From positions 1-20,479 of IMG/VR virus record IMGVR_UViG_3300020810_001723: a stretch of DNA of 20,479 nucleotides; one strand, written 5' to 3'. The position numbers were made by a program, and so were the translations under genes. The stretch is from a virus. Of this stretch, positions 14,133 through 20,479 are shown one piece after another (the stretch's first letter is position 1; each line of letters starts with the position of its first letter). The notes beneath the pieces are model-generated. The model made no database searches, had not been told where the DNA came from, and saw nothing but the letters and a program-made list of their open reading frames with translations.

Positions 14133-15928
14133 TATGCTACCAACCTACTTATATTGCCTGATTTATGAACTTCTACTTTTTCTAATAATGGATGAGACCA
14201 TCCATGATTTACTAGGTAGGTGTTCAATTCTTCTTCTAATAGAACTTCTACGAGTTTCTCCTTTCCTACCTCATCTAGAACTGTCATAACTTCGTCTAGG
14301 AATAATACATTGATACGACTTGAAGAAAGACTACTCATCAACTTACGAATCGCAAGAAGAGTGGCAGTATTTACTCTCGCCAGTTCCCCACTAGAAAGCG
14401 CAAGAATATCAATTATATTTCCATTGTCTGTAATTTCTACGTTTAACTTATCGTTATTTACGGCGAAATTCAGAGTAAAACGACCGTCTGAAAGTTCTGC
14501 GAGGTATTCACTCGTTAATTCTTCCAGTTCTTTCACAAGATTTTCGATCTTGTATGCTATTAGACCATTAGTACTAAAGGCTTTTTTAAGAATTTCAAGA
14601 TTACCTTTTCTTTCAGCAATTCTACTATAACGAGTAGATACTTCTTCGAGTTGCTTCTCAAACTCTTCAGTTTGTTCGCTTATAACTTCAATCTTTGCGT
14701 TATAGGCTGAACGAGCTTCGTTCTCTCTCTGAAGTTTTTCAATATCGTTCTTTTGAGTTGCAATTCGATTACGAACTTGCGTAACTCTAATTTTAAGCTC
14801 TTCTTCGTCTACAAGAAGGCTCGGGAGAGAGTCGTCCACTGAACGATACAAATCCTCCCACTCTTTCTGTTTTGTAGATTTTAGCTTGAATTTCTCATTG
14901 TTTTCTTGAATTTCTTTAATTTTCTTCTGGATATCATCTTGTCTGTCTTTTTCGATTTTAATTTTTTCTTTCTCTCCCGAGATGTGTTTTTCTTTAAAAT
15001 CGTAGTCAACGGATTGTTCACAGGTAGGACATACATTTTCCAGGTTCTCCATCTTTCGAATGACTTTTTCCGAAGAGCCGATCGACCCCGCTATAGCGCC
15101 TAGCTGTGACTGCAACTCATCATAAGACTGAAATTCAGATGCTTTGATAGCATTAATTTCAGAAATATTAATTTCTTTCAATAATTTTTTATACTGATTA
15201 TTTTGAGAAATTTGTCGATTCGTTGATGAAATATTTTTAATTTCAGCCATAAGAGAACTTAATTCTTCCTCATCGTCATCCGACATTTTCGGTACTTTTA
15301 CAAGTTCTCGTGGGGTAGTATCGGTCAAACGGTTATTTTCCAACCATTTTTCAATAGTCGAAATGCGACCTTCAAGCGTTGCAAATTCTTGCTCGACTTC
15401 TCTAGAAGCATCTTTGAACACATCAAAAAGTTTTACATACTTTTCTAGCCCTAACAAGTCTATAAGAAACTTCTTACGATTAGCATCAGTAGCAGTTAAA
15501 AAATTCAAACTTGCGTTTGTATTTTGGTAAACTACCTGAGAGAATGTTTTGAAATCAATTCCAAGAACTTCTTGTATGCTTTTATAAGTATTGGTGGCCG
15601 TATGACTGCCAATATCTTCTTCGTTCTTTAGAAACTTTACTTTAAGCGAAGACTTACGCTGAAGGTCTATTTCGTACTCATCTCCACCCTTCGAAAATGA
15701 AAGGTAGATTGAGTATCCATTATTTAATTCTCTGTTTGGAATATCGGCTTTCTTTATTCCTTTCGAGTTTTTATTAAATAACACTTCTTCCAGTATAAGA
15801 GGAATAGAAGATTTACCAACACCATTACTGCCCAAAATTTGGGTCAGTTTGCTGTCAGAAAGATCAAGCTCATTGCCCTCTCCATAAGAGAAGCAATTAC
15901 TCCATTTCAAAGTTTTTAGCGTAATCAT
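14132..15928 (-). CDS. SbcC/Rad50-like ATPase (T4 gp46-like)
   Basis: The 598-aa protein is a compact member of the SMC-like recombination ATPases. Walker A is GSNGVGKSS at 33-41. Long charged coiled coils (about 175-290 and 310-440) flank a zinc hook CPTC at 300-303. The ABC signature is LSSGELARV at 511-519, Walker B is VLFLDEV at 541-547 with Asp545-Glu546, and VNHG with His575 forms the switch region. With the SbcD/gp47 partner encoded just upstream, it would form the Mre11-Rad50-type complex that resects double-strand ends for recombination-dependent replication. Its coding start lies inside the end of the SbcD gene (32-base overlap), a strong sign of coupled synthesis. At about 600 residues it is close to T4 gp46 (560) and much shorter than E. 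coli SbcC. Confidence 0.94.
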   Translation of the reverse strand: MITLKTLKWSNCFSYGEGNELDLSDSKLTQILGSNGVGKSSIPLILEEVLFNKNSKGIKKADIPNRELNNGYSIYLSFSKGGDEYEIDLQRKSSLKVKFLKNEEDIGSHTATNTYKSIQEVLGIDFKTFSQVVYQNTNASLNFLTATDANRKKFLIDLLGLEKYVKLFDVFKDASREVEQEFATLEGRISTIEKWLENNRLTDTTPRELVKVPKMSDDDEEELSSLMAEIKNISSTNRQISQNNQYKKLLKEINISEINAIKASEFQSYDELQSQLGAIAGSIGSSEKVIRKMENLENVCPTCEQSVDYDFKEKHISGEKEKIKIEKDRQDDIQKKIKEIQENNEKFKLKSTKQKEWEDLYRSVDDSLPSLLVDEEELKIRVTQVRNRIATQKNDIEKLQRENEARSAYNAKIEVISEQTEEFEKQLEEVSTRYSRIAERKGNLEILKKAFSTNGLIAYKIENLVKELEELTSEYLAELSDGRFTLNFAVNNDKLNVEITDNGNIIDILALSSGELARVNTATLLAIRKLMSSLSSSRINVLFLDEVMTVLDEVGKEKLVEVLLEEELNTYLVNHGWSHPLLEKVEVHKSGNISRLVA

Positions 15929-16856
15929 TAAATATTCCTAATATGTCTGGTATTTTTTCATCATGTATCTCTAGTACATACATTAGATACTCTACTAACT
16001 CTTCTCCGATTGTAAGCTCTTTGTCTAGTACAAGAGTAGCTTCAGAACTTCTTCTTACAACCTTCTTATCAAGGAGATCAGTAGAGGTTACTTTTGCAAG
16101 GTCACCAAGGTCTCCCTCTAACTCATATATAACGTGGTCATATAAACCATTTATCATATCAGCAGGGTCGGTTACTGTCTTCCGTAGTAGTTGTGGAAGC
16201 TCTAACTCATTCCAAACCCACTCCCAATATTCTGTATCTATAGTAATTACTCCCGTCGCTACTTTAGAACGATGGAAACTAGTTGTCATAGGACTACCAG
16301 GGTACACTATATTTTGTTGACAGTTTGAGTGAGAATGCAAATCCCCAGCAAAAACTATTGGAAATCGTTTAAATCTATCTAAATCAACCTCTGGAGTAAC
16401 GTGAGGAGGTATTTCTCCGCGCACATGAGTAAACACGGGTAGAGACTTATTTAGCATTTCTATAGAGCTTTTCTTGTGTAAATCACAATAAGGCAAAATA
16501 CTAAAGCCTCTCTCGTCCTCAAAAGCTTCATCTATTACATAGACCAAGGGGTTGAGTGAGTTAGTAACTTCTTTTAAAGCTGTGAAAAAAGTTTTATTCT
16601 TTTTCGTAGCTTCATGATTACCATCATAGATAATCGTTTCTATACTACACTTTTTTACAAAAGTAAAGTATAATTCTAATTCTTCGATTGTTGGTACTCT
16701 GTCGAATAGGTCGCCGCCAATAATATGCAAATCAGCATCGTCTTCCAAGATATGAATCTGATGAAAGAATGAATCATAGCGAGCACGTGCCCAGTTCAGG
16801 GGCACGTTTTTTTGACCTAATTTAATATGCCAATCGGCAGAGAATAGAATCTTCAT
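15897..16856 (-). CDS. SbcD/Mre11-like nuclease (T4 gp47-like)
   Basis: This 319-aa metallophosphoesterase shows the Mre11 motifs in order. ADWHIKLG holds Asp8 and His10, IIGGDLFDR holds Asp49, IIYDGNHE holds Asn80 and His81, FTHVRG holds His144, and AGDLHSHSN holds His174 and His176. These build the two-metal site of a 3'-5' dsDNA exonuclease/ssDNA endonuclease. The C-terminal third (about 220-319) is less conserved and would carry the Rad50-binding segment. It overlaps the SSB stop as TAATG and overlaps the SbcC-like gene by 32 bases. Both partners are therefore made from the same message, as with T4 gp47 and gp46. Confidence 0.94.
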   Translation of the reverse strand: MKILFSADWHIKLGQKNVPLNWARARYDSFFHQIHILEDDADLHIIGGDLFDRVPTIEELELYFTFVKKCSIETIIYDGNHEATKKNKTFFTALKEVTNSLNPLVYVIDEAFEDERGFSILPYCDLHKKSSIEMLNKSLPVFTHVRGEIPPHVTPEVDLDRFKRFPIVFAGDLHSHSNCQQNIVYPGSPMTTSFHRSKVATGVITIDTEYWEWVWNELELPQLLRKTVTDPADMINGLYDHVIYELEGDLGDLAKVTSTDLLDKKVVRRSSEATLVLDKELTIGEELVEYLMYVLEIHDEKIPDILGIFNDYAKNFEME

Positions 16857-17503
16857 TAGGCAACATCAAACTCATCTTCAATACTTTCATCGGTGTTTGA
16901 GTCTGCACCTGCACCCGCCGTCATAATTCTTTCCAATAACTCTTTCTGAGCATCGGGAGTAGGACGAGTTAGAAGTTCATCAATAGGAGTAGCGCTAGCC
17001 ACAACATCTTTTTCTTCGTCTGTCAGAGCGCGAATAGCTTTCTGACACTTTAAAGTTTGAAGAGTATACTCAACATTGTATACGTTAGGACCGGTCTTAA
17101 CACGCTTAAAGTGGATGTCCCAACCTGCTTCCAAGTCAGTAGGGTCGCCCAAATCTTCAGCAGCTACAAGAATCTGATCCATCAATTTTTTCTTTAGGTT
17201 AAATACTTTAGCTTTACCGTCAGAGGGGTCTATACACTGTACAGAATAAGACCAGCCACACTTCAAATCGGGAAAGTATTCACGAACCCAATCTTTTTCT
17301 TGGTTTACAAAAGCTTCTTTTTCTCGGTCAAAAGATAAACACTCCATAGGAATGTTTTTATCATTCTCACCTTTTACCCAATAGATATATCGAGGTAGAA
17401 GATCTCCGAAAAGACGAACACAGTTGTCCCCATTTTTATAAGTGTACTGCTCTAAAGAGCTTTTCTTAGCTCCCCCAGCGGATGAAGTAAATTTAATACC
17501 CAT
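16856..17503 (-). CDS. gp32-like single-stranded DNA-binding protein
   Basis: The 215-aa protein begins with GIKFTSSAGGAKKSS, a basic flexible N-terminus. An OB-fold-like core follows, rich in aromatic and basic residues (CVRLFGDLLPRYIYWVKG, KDWVREYFPDLKCGWSYSV, KVFNLKKKLMDQILVA). A segment VYNVEYTLQTLKCQ comes next, and the protein ends in a strongly acidic tail (TDESIEDEFDVA). The layout of basic start, OB core with a 'FNLKK' strand and acidic C-terminus is that of gp32-type SSBs of T4-like marine phages; the acidic tail normally recruits other replication proteins. Similarity is by pattern only, so exact family assignment is moderate. An AAAGGA site precedes the ATG, and the gene is followed at once by the gp47/gp46 pair. 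Confidence 0.75.
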   Translation of the reverse strand: MGIKFTSSAGGAKKSSLEQYTYKNGDNCVRLFGDLLPRYIYWVKGENDKNIPMECLSFDREKEAFVNQEKDWVREYFPDLKCGWSYSVQCIDPSDGKAKVFNLKKKLMDQILVAAEDLGDPTDLEAGWDIHFKRVKTGPNVYNVEYTLQTLKCQKAIRALTDEEKDVVASATPIDELLTRPTPDAQKELLERIMTAGAGADSNTDESIEDEFDVA

Positions 17504-17514
17504 AGTTTTTCCTT

Positions 17515-17904
17515 TTAATGCGTGACTTCTTCCCAGCAGAAGAAAACTTCATCTTCTACACGAGAGAGTAGTCTGTTGTTGTCAATAATTACAGTAGAAA
17601 CAGGCGATATAAGCATGTTTAAACTGCGTTTTCCTGTGGCTTCATATTCAGCATAGCTGCGAAAACTAGCGAGTGCCACATACTGTGCTAGCTCCGTGTC
17701 ACCGAACTTGCTTCGGTTTGATAATATTTTTTCTGGGTGCAATAGAAAGCTATCGCCAGTCCAGTCTTTCTGAATCAAACGATAGATAGGATCCCGCACA
17801 TTTTTAGGCAGGGTGGGGTAGGTTATATTTGCGATTAATGTAACTATAGCCGAAGAATTACCTTCCGTAGCTAAGTACATTTTTGCCCAATTATAAAAAA
17901 TCAC
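17515..17904 (-). CDS. Unknown 129-aa phage protein, first gene after the replication promoter
   Basis: I do not know this protein's function. It starts at a GTG at 17904, about 20 bases downstream of the predicted transcript start, with only a weak purine-rich site (GAGAAAT) before it. It contains KMYLATEGNSSAIVTLIANI at the start and TLPKNVRDPIYRLIQKDWTG in the middle, followed by the tract ELAQYVALASFRSYAEYEATG. The last part is a short beta-type tail with SPVSTVIIDNN and FCWEEVTH. There is no membrane segment or recognised catalytic motif. Placement immediately ahead of the gp32-like SSB, 11 bases apart, suggests a role in replication or its early control. Confidence 0.75.
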   Translation of the reverse strand: MIFYNWAKMYLATEGNSSAIVTLIANITYPTLPKNVRDPIYRLIQKDWTGDSFLLHPEKILSNRSKFGDTELAQYVALASFRSYAEYEATGKRSLNMLISPVSTVIIDNNRLLSRVEDEVFFCWEEVTH

Positions 17905-17930
17905 TACTATTTCTCGAAGTCAGACCGTAT

Positions 17931-17959
17931 ATTATACAGGGAAGATCTACAATTGTCAA
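17931..17959 (-). promoter_or_regulatory. Perfect sigma70-type promoter for the replication/nucleotide operon
   Basis: On the minus strand TTGACA (17959-17954) is followed by 17 bases and TATAAT (17936-17931), again the full consensus. It lies in the 67-base gap between the helicase stop and the GTG at 17904, with a predicted transcript start near 17924. No terminator hairpin is visible upstream of it, so readthrough from phoH/helicase may add to expression. A short palindrome ACAATTGT (17949-17956) overlaps the -35 box and could be an operator. Confidence 0.85.
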
Positions 17960-17971
17960 GAACTTTTTTTC

Positions 17972-19261
17972 TCACATGTCCTTAAAAAACACATCATATT
18001 GTTGTTGTAAGTAATGCCCAAGACGTAATTTTGCTTGCTTCTCTGCGGTTTTTCCTTTTAAATTTATATCTACTATAACAGGATCTATCTTTCCAGGATG
18101 TTCCCTTATCACTCTCCCCACCAACTGTGTTAGTAGAGGAGTATTGTTTACAGGAGTAGCGAGTATTAGACAGCTTAAAGGATTTACGCTAATACCCTCT
18201 GAAAAAATACTCTGAGTTCCTAGAAGAATATCTACTTTTCCTGCCTGTACTCTTTCTATCTTTTTCTCTCGCTCCGCTAGAGGTACTTCTCCTGTTATAA
18301 GTTCGCAGTAGTCTCCTAAAGTTTCTTTTACTCTTTTGAGAAAATATACTCTGTCGGAGAGAAGTAATACTTTGTGTCCTTTCTTTCTATAAGCGGCGGC
18401 GAGAAAACAAATAAGTTTACCGTATTCTTCCTGAGCTACCAAATCGTTTATTCTGTTAGCCCAAGGTATTTTAGCACCGTCCATAAAACGTATTTTAGTT
18501 TGAATTACGTCTACAGAAGGTTGCATGTAATTTTCTTTGGGCGGAGTAAATCTCTTATGTCCAAAGTAGTCAGGCATCATTACATGCCTACCATCTTTTC
18601 TTTCTACCGTGCCAGATAAGCCTATCTTATATCGAGCATAGCTAGAGTCTACCAGTCGATTAAAGGTGTTTGCCGGTATATGATGACACTCATCTACAAT
18701 TAGCGTTCCGAAAGTTTTAGTAATCTGTTCTTTGATTTTATACAAAGTCTGCACATTACCGACAACAATCGGAGCACTAATATTGTATTTTCCTGATCCT
18801 ATAACTCCAGGCTCTATGCCAAAGACTTTTCTTATCTCTTTCTCCCACTGAGTTCTTAGTGCAACAGTGTGAGTAATAATTAGAGTCTTTTGCTTTAGCT
18901 TTCCAGCGATTGCGAGTGCGGTAAAAGTCTTTCCCCAAGATACAAAAGCATTGATAACAGCATTGTCGTTAAGCTGGTCATAGACTTCTTGTTGACTTTC
19001 TCTCAGGTCAAACCTAAACTCAGGGAAGTCTACAGGAACTTCTATTCTTTTATCTTTGATTTCATATCCTGGGGGAATAAGATCGGTTCTTCCAACAGGT
19101 ATAGAGATAAGATTACTATTCAACCTTCTCAAATTTTTTACATACTGAGGAGGAGCATCTCTTCTATAGCTCTCTATTTTATATGTAAGTGCCTTATCAA
19201 TATCCGCAAGAGCGGAAGGCTCTATATCCATATAAATTCTATTGGAAATAACCGCTTTCAA
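17972..19261 (-). CDS. UvsW-like SF2 DNA helicase
   Basis: The 429-aa protein shows the superfamily-2 motifs in order. These are a Q-like element LRESQQEVYD (87-96), motif I FVSWGKTFTAL (106-116), motif Ia LIITHTVALRTQW, motif II DECHH (190-194), motif III LSGT (215-218), ITGE, motif V GTQSIFSEGIS, and motif VI QLVGRVIRE. The UvsW type unwinds branched DNA and reverses forks. Motif I has Ser108 where a Gly is usual (SWGKT for GxGKT); Lys111-Thr112 are kept. The start chosen is TTG at 19261, overlapping the coiled-coil gene's stop as TTGA. The ATG at 19231 is an alternative but has no ribosome site. It is the last gene of the phoH-containing group. Confidence 0.92.
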   Translation of the reverse strand: MKAVISNRIYMDIEPSALADIDKALTYKIESYRRDAPPQYVKNLRRLNSNLISIPVGRTDLIPPGYEIKDKRIEVPVDFPEFRFDLRESQQEVYDQLNDNAVINAFVSWGKTFTALAIAGKLKQKTLIITHTVALRTQWEKEIRKVFGIEPGVIGSGKYNISAPIVVGNVQTLYKIKEQITKTFGTLIVDECHHIPANTFNRLVDSSYARYKIGLSGTVERKDGRHVMMPDYFGHKRFTPPKENYMQPSVDVIQTKIRFMDGAKIPWANRINDLVAQEEYGKLICFLAAAYRKKGHKVLLLSDRVYFLKRVKETLGDYCELITGEVPLAEREKKIERVQAGKVDILLGTQSIFSEGISVNPLSCLILATPVNNTPLLTQLVGRVIREHPGKIDPVIVDINLKGKTAEKQAKLRLGHYLQQQYDVFFKDM

Positions 19262-19425
19262 GCTTTAGTCCACATCTCGTCTTTTAAATTTCTTTCTTGT
19301 CTTTCTTTTCTTAGAGTAACTTGGAAATTTTCGACATCAACTAGTCTTCGCTGTAGCATCTCTACCCTGCTTACCAGTTGGTCTATTTTACGTTCTAAGC
19401 TCTCCATTTCTATATTGCTTTTCAT
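19258..19425 (-). CDS. 55-aa charged coiled-coil protein
   Basis: This small ORF fills the space between phoH and the helicase. Its ATG at 19425 overlaps the phoH stop as ATGA, it has an AAGGA ribosome site, and its TGA overlaps the helicase TTG as TTGA. The protein is one amphipathic helix, with MESLERKIDQLVSRVEMLQR showing leucine/isoleucine/valine heptad spacing. A basic-acidic tail with RKERQERNLKDE and a final MWTKA follow. It has no cysteine, signal or membrane segment. Function is unknown; a dimerising accessory factor is a guess from the heptads. The double overlap is the main evidence that it is a gene. Confidence 0.72.
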   Translation of the reverse strand: MKSNIEMESLERKIDQLVSRVEMLQRRLVDVENFQVTLRKERQERNLKDEMWTKA

Positions 19426-20090
19426 TGTATTCCTTCTTTATACTTTTCTACTAAATAATTTTTTACAAAGTCAGAACGCACAATATCATTAATACCAAAC
19501 TCAATAAAATCAAACTCTTTCATATTCTTTATAATTTTTATAAAGTCTTTCAAACCACTATTTCGTAAATCTGTCTGAAAAAAGTCTCCACAAAAGATAA
19601 TTCTACAGTTTTGCCCAACTCTTGTGATGATACTATCAAGCTCATGAAAAGTCATGTTTTGGCACTCATCTACAATTACTACTGAATCAGAGAATGTAGT
19701 TCCTCTAATATAAGAAGTGGTTAAAAAATTTATAATTCCTTTTTGTTTCATTTGCCCATAAGGATTATCTCCTCGGCTAAACAATTCCTGCATAATATTT
19801 ACATAAGGATTTTCATATACTTTTGATTTTTCATCTTCCGTACCTGGAAGAAAACCCATTTCTCTTGTAGGCACTGCACTACGAACAAGTAAAATCTTAT
19901 TGTATACATCTTTCTGTAAGTCATCAAGAGCAAGATATAGGGAAATATAAGTTTTCCCCGTTCCTGCGCATCCATGAAGCATTAAATGTTTGTCAGACTC
20001 AAACACTTCAAGCTGACTTTTTGTTAAAGGTTCTATTTCTTTTAAATAAAAATTAAGACTAGATAATACGTCTCTTTTTCTTCTTGGCAT
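19422..20090 (-). CDS. phoH: PhoH-like P-loop ATPase
   Basis: The 222-aa protein has Walker A GCAGTGKT at 40-47, followed by LVRSAVPTREMGFLPG, a PhoH-family hallmark. Walker B is VVIVDECQNM with Asp141-Glu142 and sensor element IIFCGDFFQTDL at about 164-175. It is the conserved ATPase/helicase-like core common in marine phages; its real role is unsettled, with RNA or phosphate-stress functions proposed for cellular forms. I place the start at the ATG at 20090 (MPRRKRDV). It overlaps the stop of the upstream gene as TAATG and has AAGGAAG five bases before it. The same frame can be read open to a codon at 20237, but the 49 added residues coincide with the upstream gene and do not look like PhoH. 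Confidence 0.93.
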   Translation of the reverse strand: MPRRKRDVLSSLNFYLKEIEPLTKSQLEVFESDKHLMLHGCAGTGKTYISLYLALDDLQKDVYNKILLVRSAVPTREMGFLPGTEDEKSKVYENPYVNIMQELFSRGDNPYGQMKQKGIINFLTTSYIRGTTFSDSVVIVDECQNMTFHELDSIITRVGQNCRIIFCGDFFQTDLRNSGLKDFIKIIKNMKEFDFIEFGINDIVRSDFVKNYLVEKYKEGIQ

Positions 20091-20479
20091 TAAATCTTCC
20101 TTTTTGTAGTGTTTTCCTTGCGTTCTGAAAAACCATACAGTAGCCAGGGCCATTTTCTTAGATACAAGACTTGAGCCCAATCTTTCCCTACAGGAGGGTT
20201 TGAAACTAAGAAAGCGAAATTTACTCCATGCAACCATATTCGGGTGTGAGTATCCATTTGCTCTCTTTTTTTAATCTTGTGGCTTATCACATTCTGCCAC
20301 CTAGTTTTTTGATAGGAAAAAACTATTCCATTTGTGTCAATTAATATTGGAGGATTTTCATATAGAAGATCAGAAAATTCTAGGTAAGTCTTATTCAATC
20401 TCTTCAACTTATGAGGAGTTTGAAGCCTTCTTATGCCGAGAGTATCTCCTTTCTGATTTTTATCATCTATTACTAGATT
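20090..20479 (-). CDS. Unknown phage protein (5' partial)
   Basis: The frame is open from the window edge at 20479 to the TAA at 20090-20092, so the true start is outside; the TTG at 20407 is not needed. The 129 visible residues open with VIDDKNQKGDTLGIRRLQTP and include YENPPILIDTNGIVFSYQK, a beta-rich stretch. They continue through TRIWLHGVNFAFLV and end in WPWLLYGFSERKENTTKRKI. No family is recognised. The stop overlaps the phoH start as TAATG, so the two are translated together, which is the strongest support that this frame is coding. Confidence 0.7.
   Translation of the reverse strand, partial: NLVIDDKNQKGDTLGIRRLQTPHKLKRLNKTYLEFSDLLYENPPILIDTNGIVFSYQKTRWQNVISHKIKKREQMDTHTRIWLHGVNFAFLVSNPPVGKDWAQVLYLRKWPWLLYGFSERKENTTKRKI
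20096..20102 (-). promoter_or_regulatory. Ribosome-binding site that fixes the phoH start
   Basis: AAGGAAG on the minus strand ends five bases before the ATG at 20090. It favours this start over the longer reading back to 20237. Confidence 0.7.

Noticed and set aside
14220-16320. Plus-strand ORFs opposite the SbcC/SbcD-like genes (14220-14630, 14906-15103, 15943-16320)
   Set aside because: They are opposite strongly supported enzymes with all motifs in place, and their low-complexity Ser/Phe-rich translations look like antisense of coiled-coil codons.
17577-17582. Extra minus-strand TTGACA within the 129-aa gene
   Set aside because: No TATAAT-like box follows at 16-18 bases; the same holds for the other TTGACA matches inside coding regions.
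20091-20237. N-terminal extension of PhoH from 20237
   Set aside because: The added 49 residues overlap the upstream gene in another frame, do not resemble PhoH, and the ATG at 20090 has a good ribosome site and a TAATG junction.
1-20479. tRNA genes, integrase, transposase or attachment sites
   Set aside because: No cloverleaf-like sequence in the short gaps, no recombinase or transposase motifs, and no terminal inverted repeats were seen on reading both strands.

Overview
This window reads as part of a tailed double-stranded DNA bacteriophage genome. It is AT-rich by eye and gene-dense, with most neighbouring genes overlapping by 1-11 bases or separated by only a few. It carries fibre-type structural genes together with a viral DNA-metabolism operon. 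The mix (PhoH, a UvsW-type helicase, a gp32-like ssDNA-binding protein, gp47/gp46-type SbcD/SbcC, a FEN-type exonuclease, class Ia NrdA/NrdB) resembles marine, distantly T4-like myoviruses. Host and genus cannot be fixed from the sequence; a heptosyltransferase-like GT9 enzyme and perfect sigma70 promoters suggest a Gram-negative bacterial host.

Plus strand, 1-4095: the end of a fibre-like protein, a 33-residue four-cysteine microprotein, then three successive proteins with LamG/concanavalin-type lectin domains. The third also carries an ILEI/FAM3-like domain. All are joined by ATGA or TAATG overlaps or 2-base gaps. 4096-4209 is a short regulatory gap with a perfect TTGACA-N17-TATAAT promoter and a 5'-UTR stem-loop. 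4210-7008 encodes a 932-residue fibre with 41 exact-length 17-residue repeats and a C-terminal S74 intramolecular chaperone domain. It is followed by a small unknown protein and a three-gene carbohydrate module: a GT-A glycosyltransferase, a GT9-like glycosyltransferase and a PAPS-type sulfotransferase. A hairpin at 9898-9913 separates this block from the convergent minus-strand operon.

Minus strand, read from 20479 down to 9902: an unknown partial gene, phoH, a 55-residue coiled-coil protein and a UvsW-like helicase. A second perfect sigma70 promoter (17931-17959) follows. It heads an unknown 129-aa gene, a gp32-like SSB, SbcD/gp47, SbcC/gp46, a PD-(D/E)XK nuclease, a 5'-3' exonuclease, nrdA, nrdB and a small coiled-coil protein. 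These supply dNTPs, coat single strands, process ends and remodel recombination intermediates. No polymerase, RecA/UvsX or primase lies in the window.

The most unusual material is the adhesin array, the 41-repeat fibre with hypervariable positions on a fixed scaffold, and the neighbouring glycosyl/sulfotransferase module, which might decorate virion proteins or host glycans. I saw no tRNA, CRISPR array, transposon or integrase, and no gene-free stretch longer than about 115 bases.
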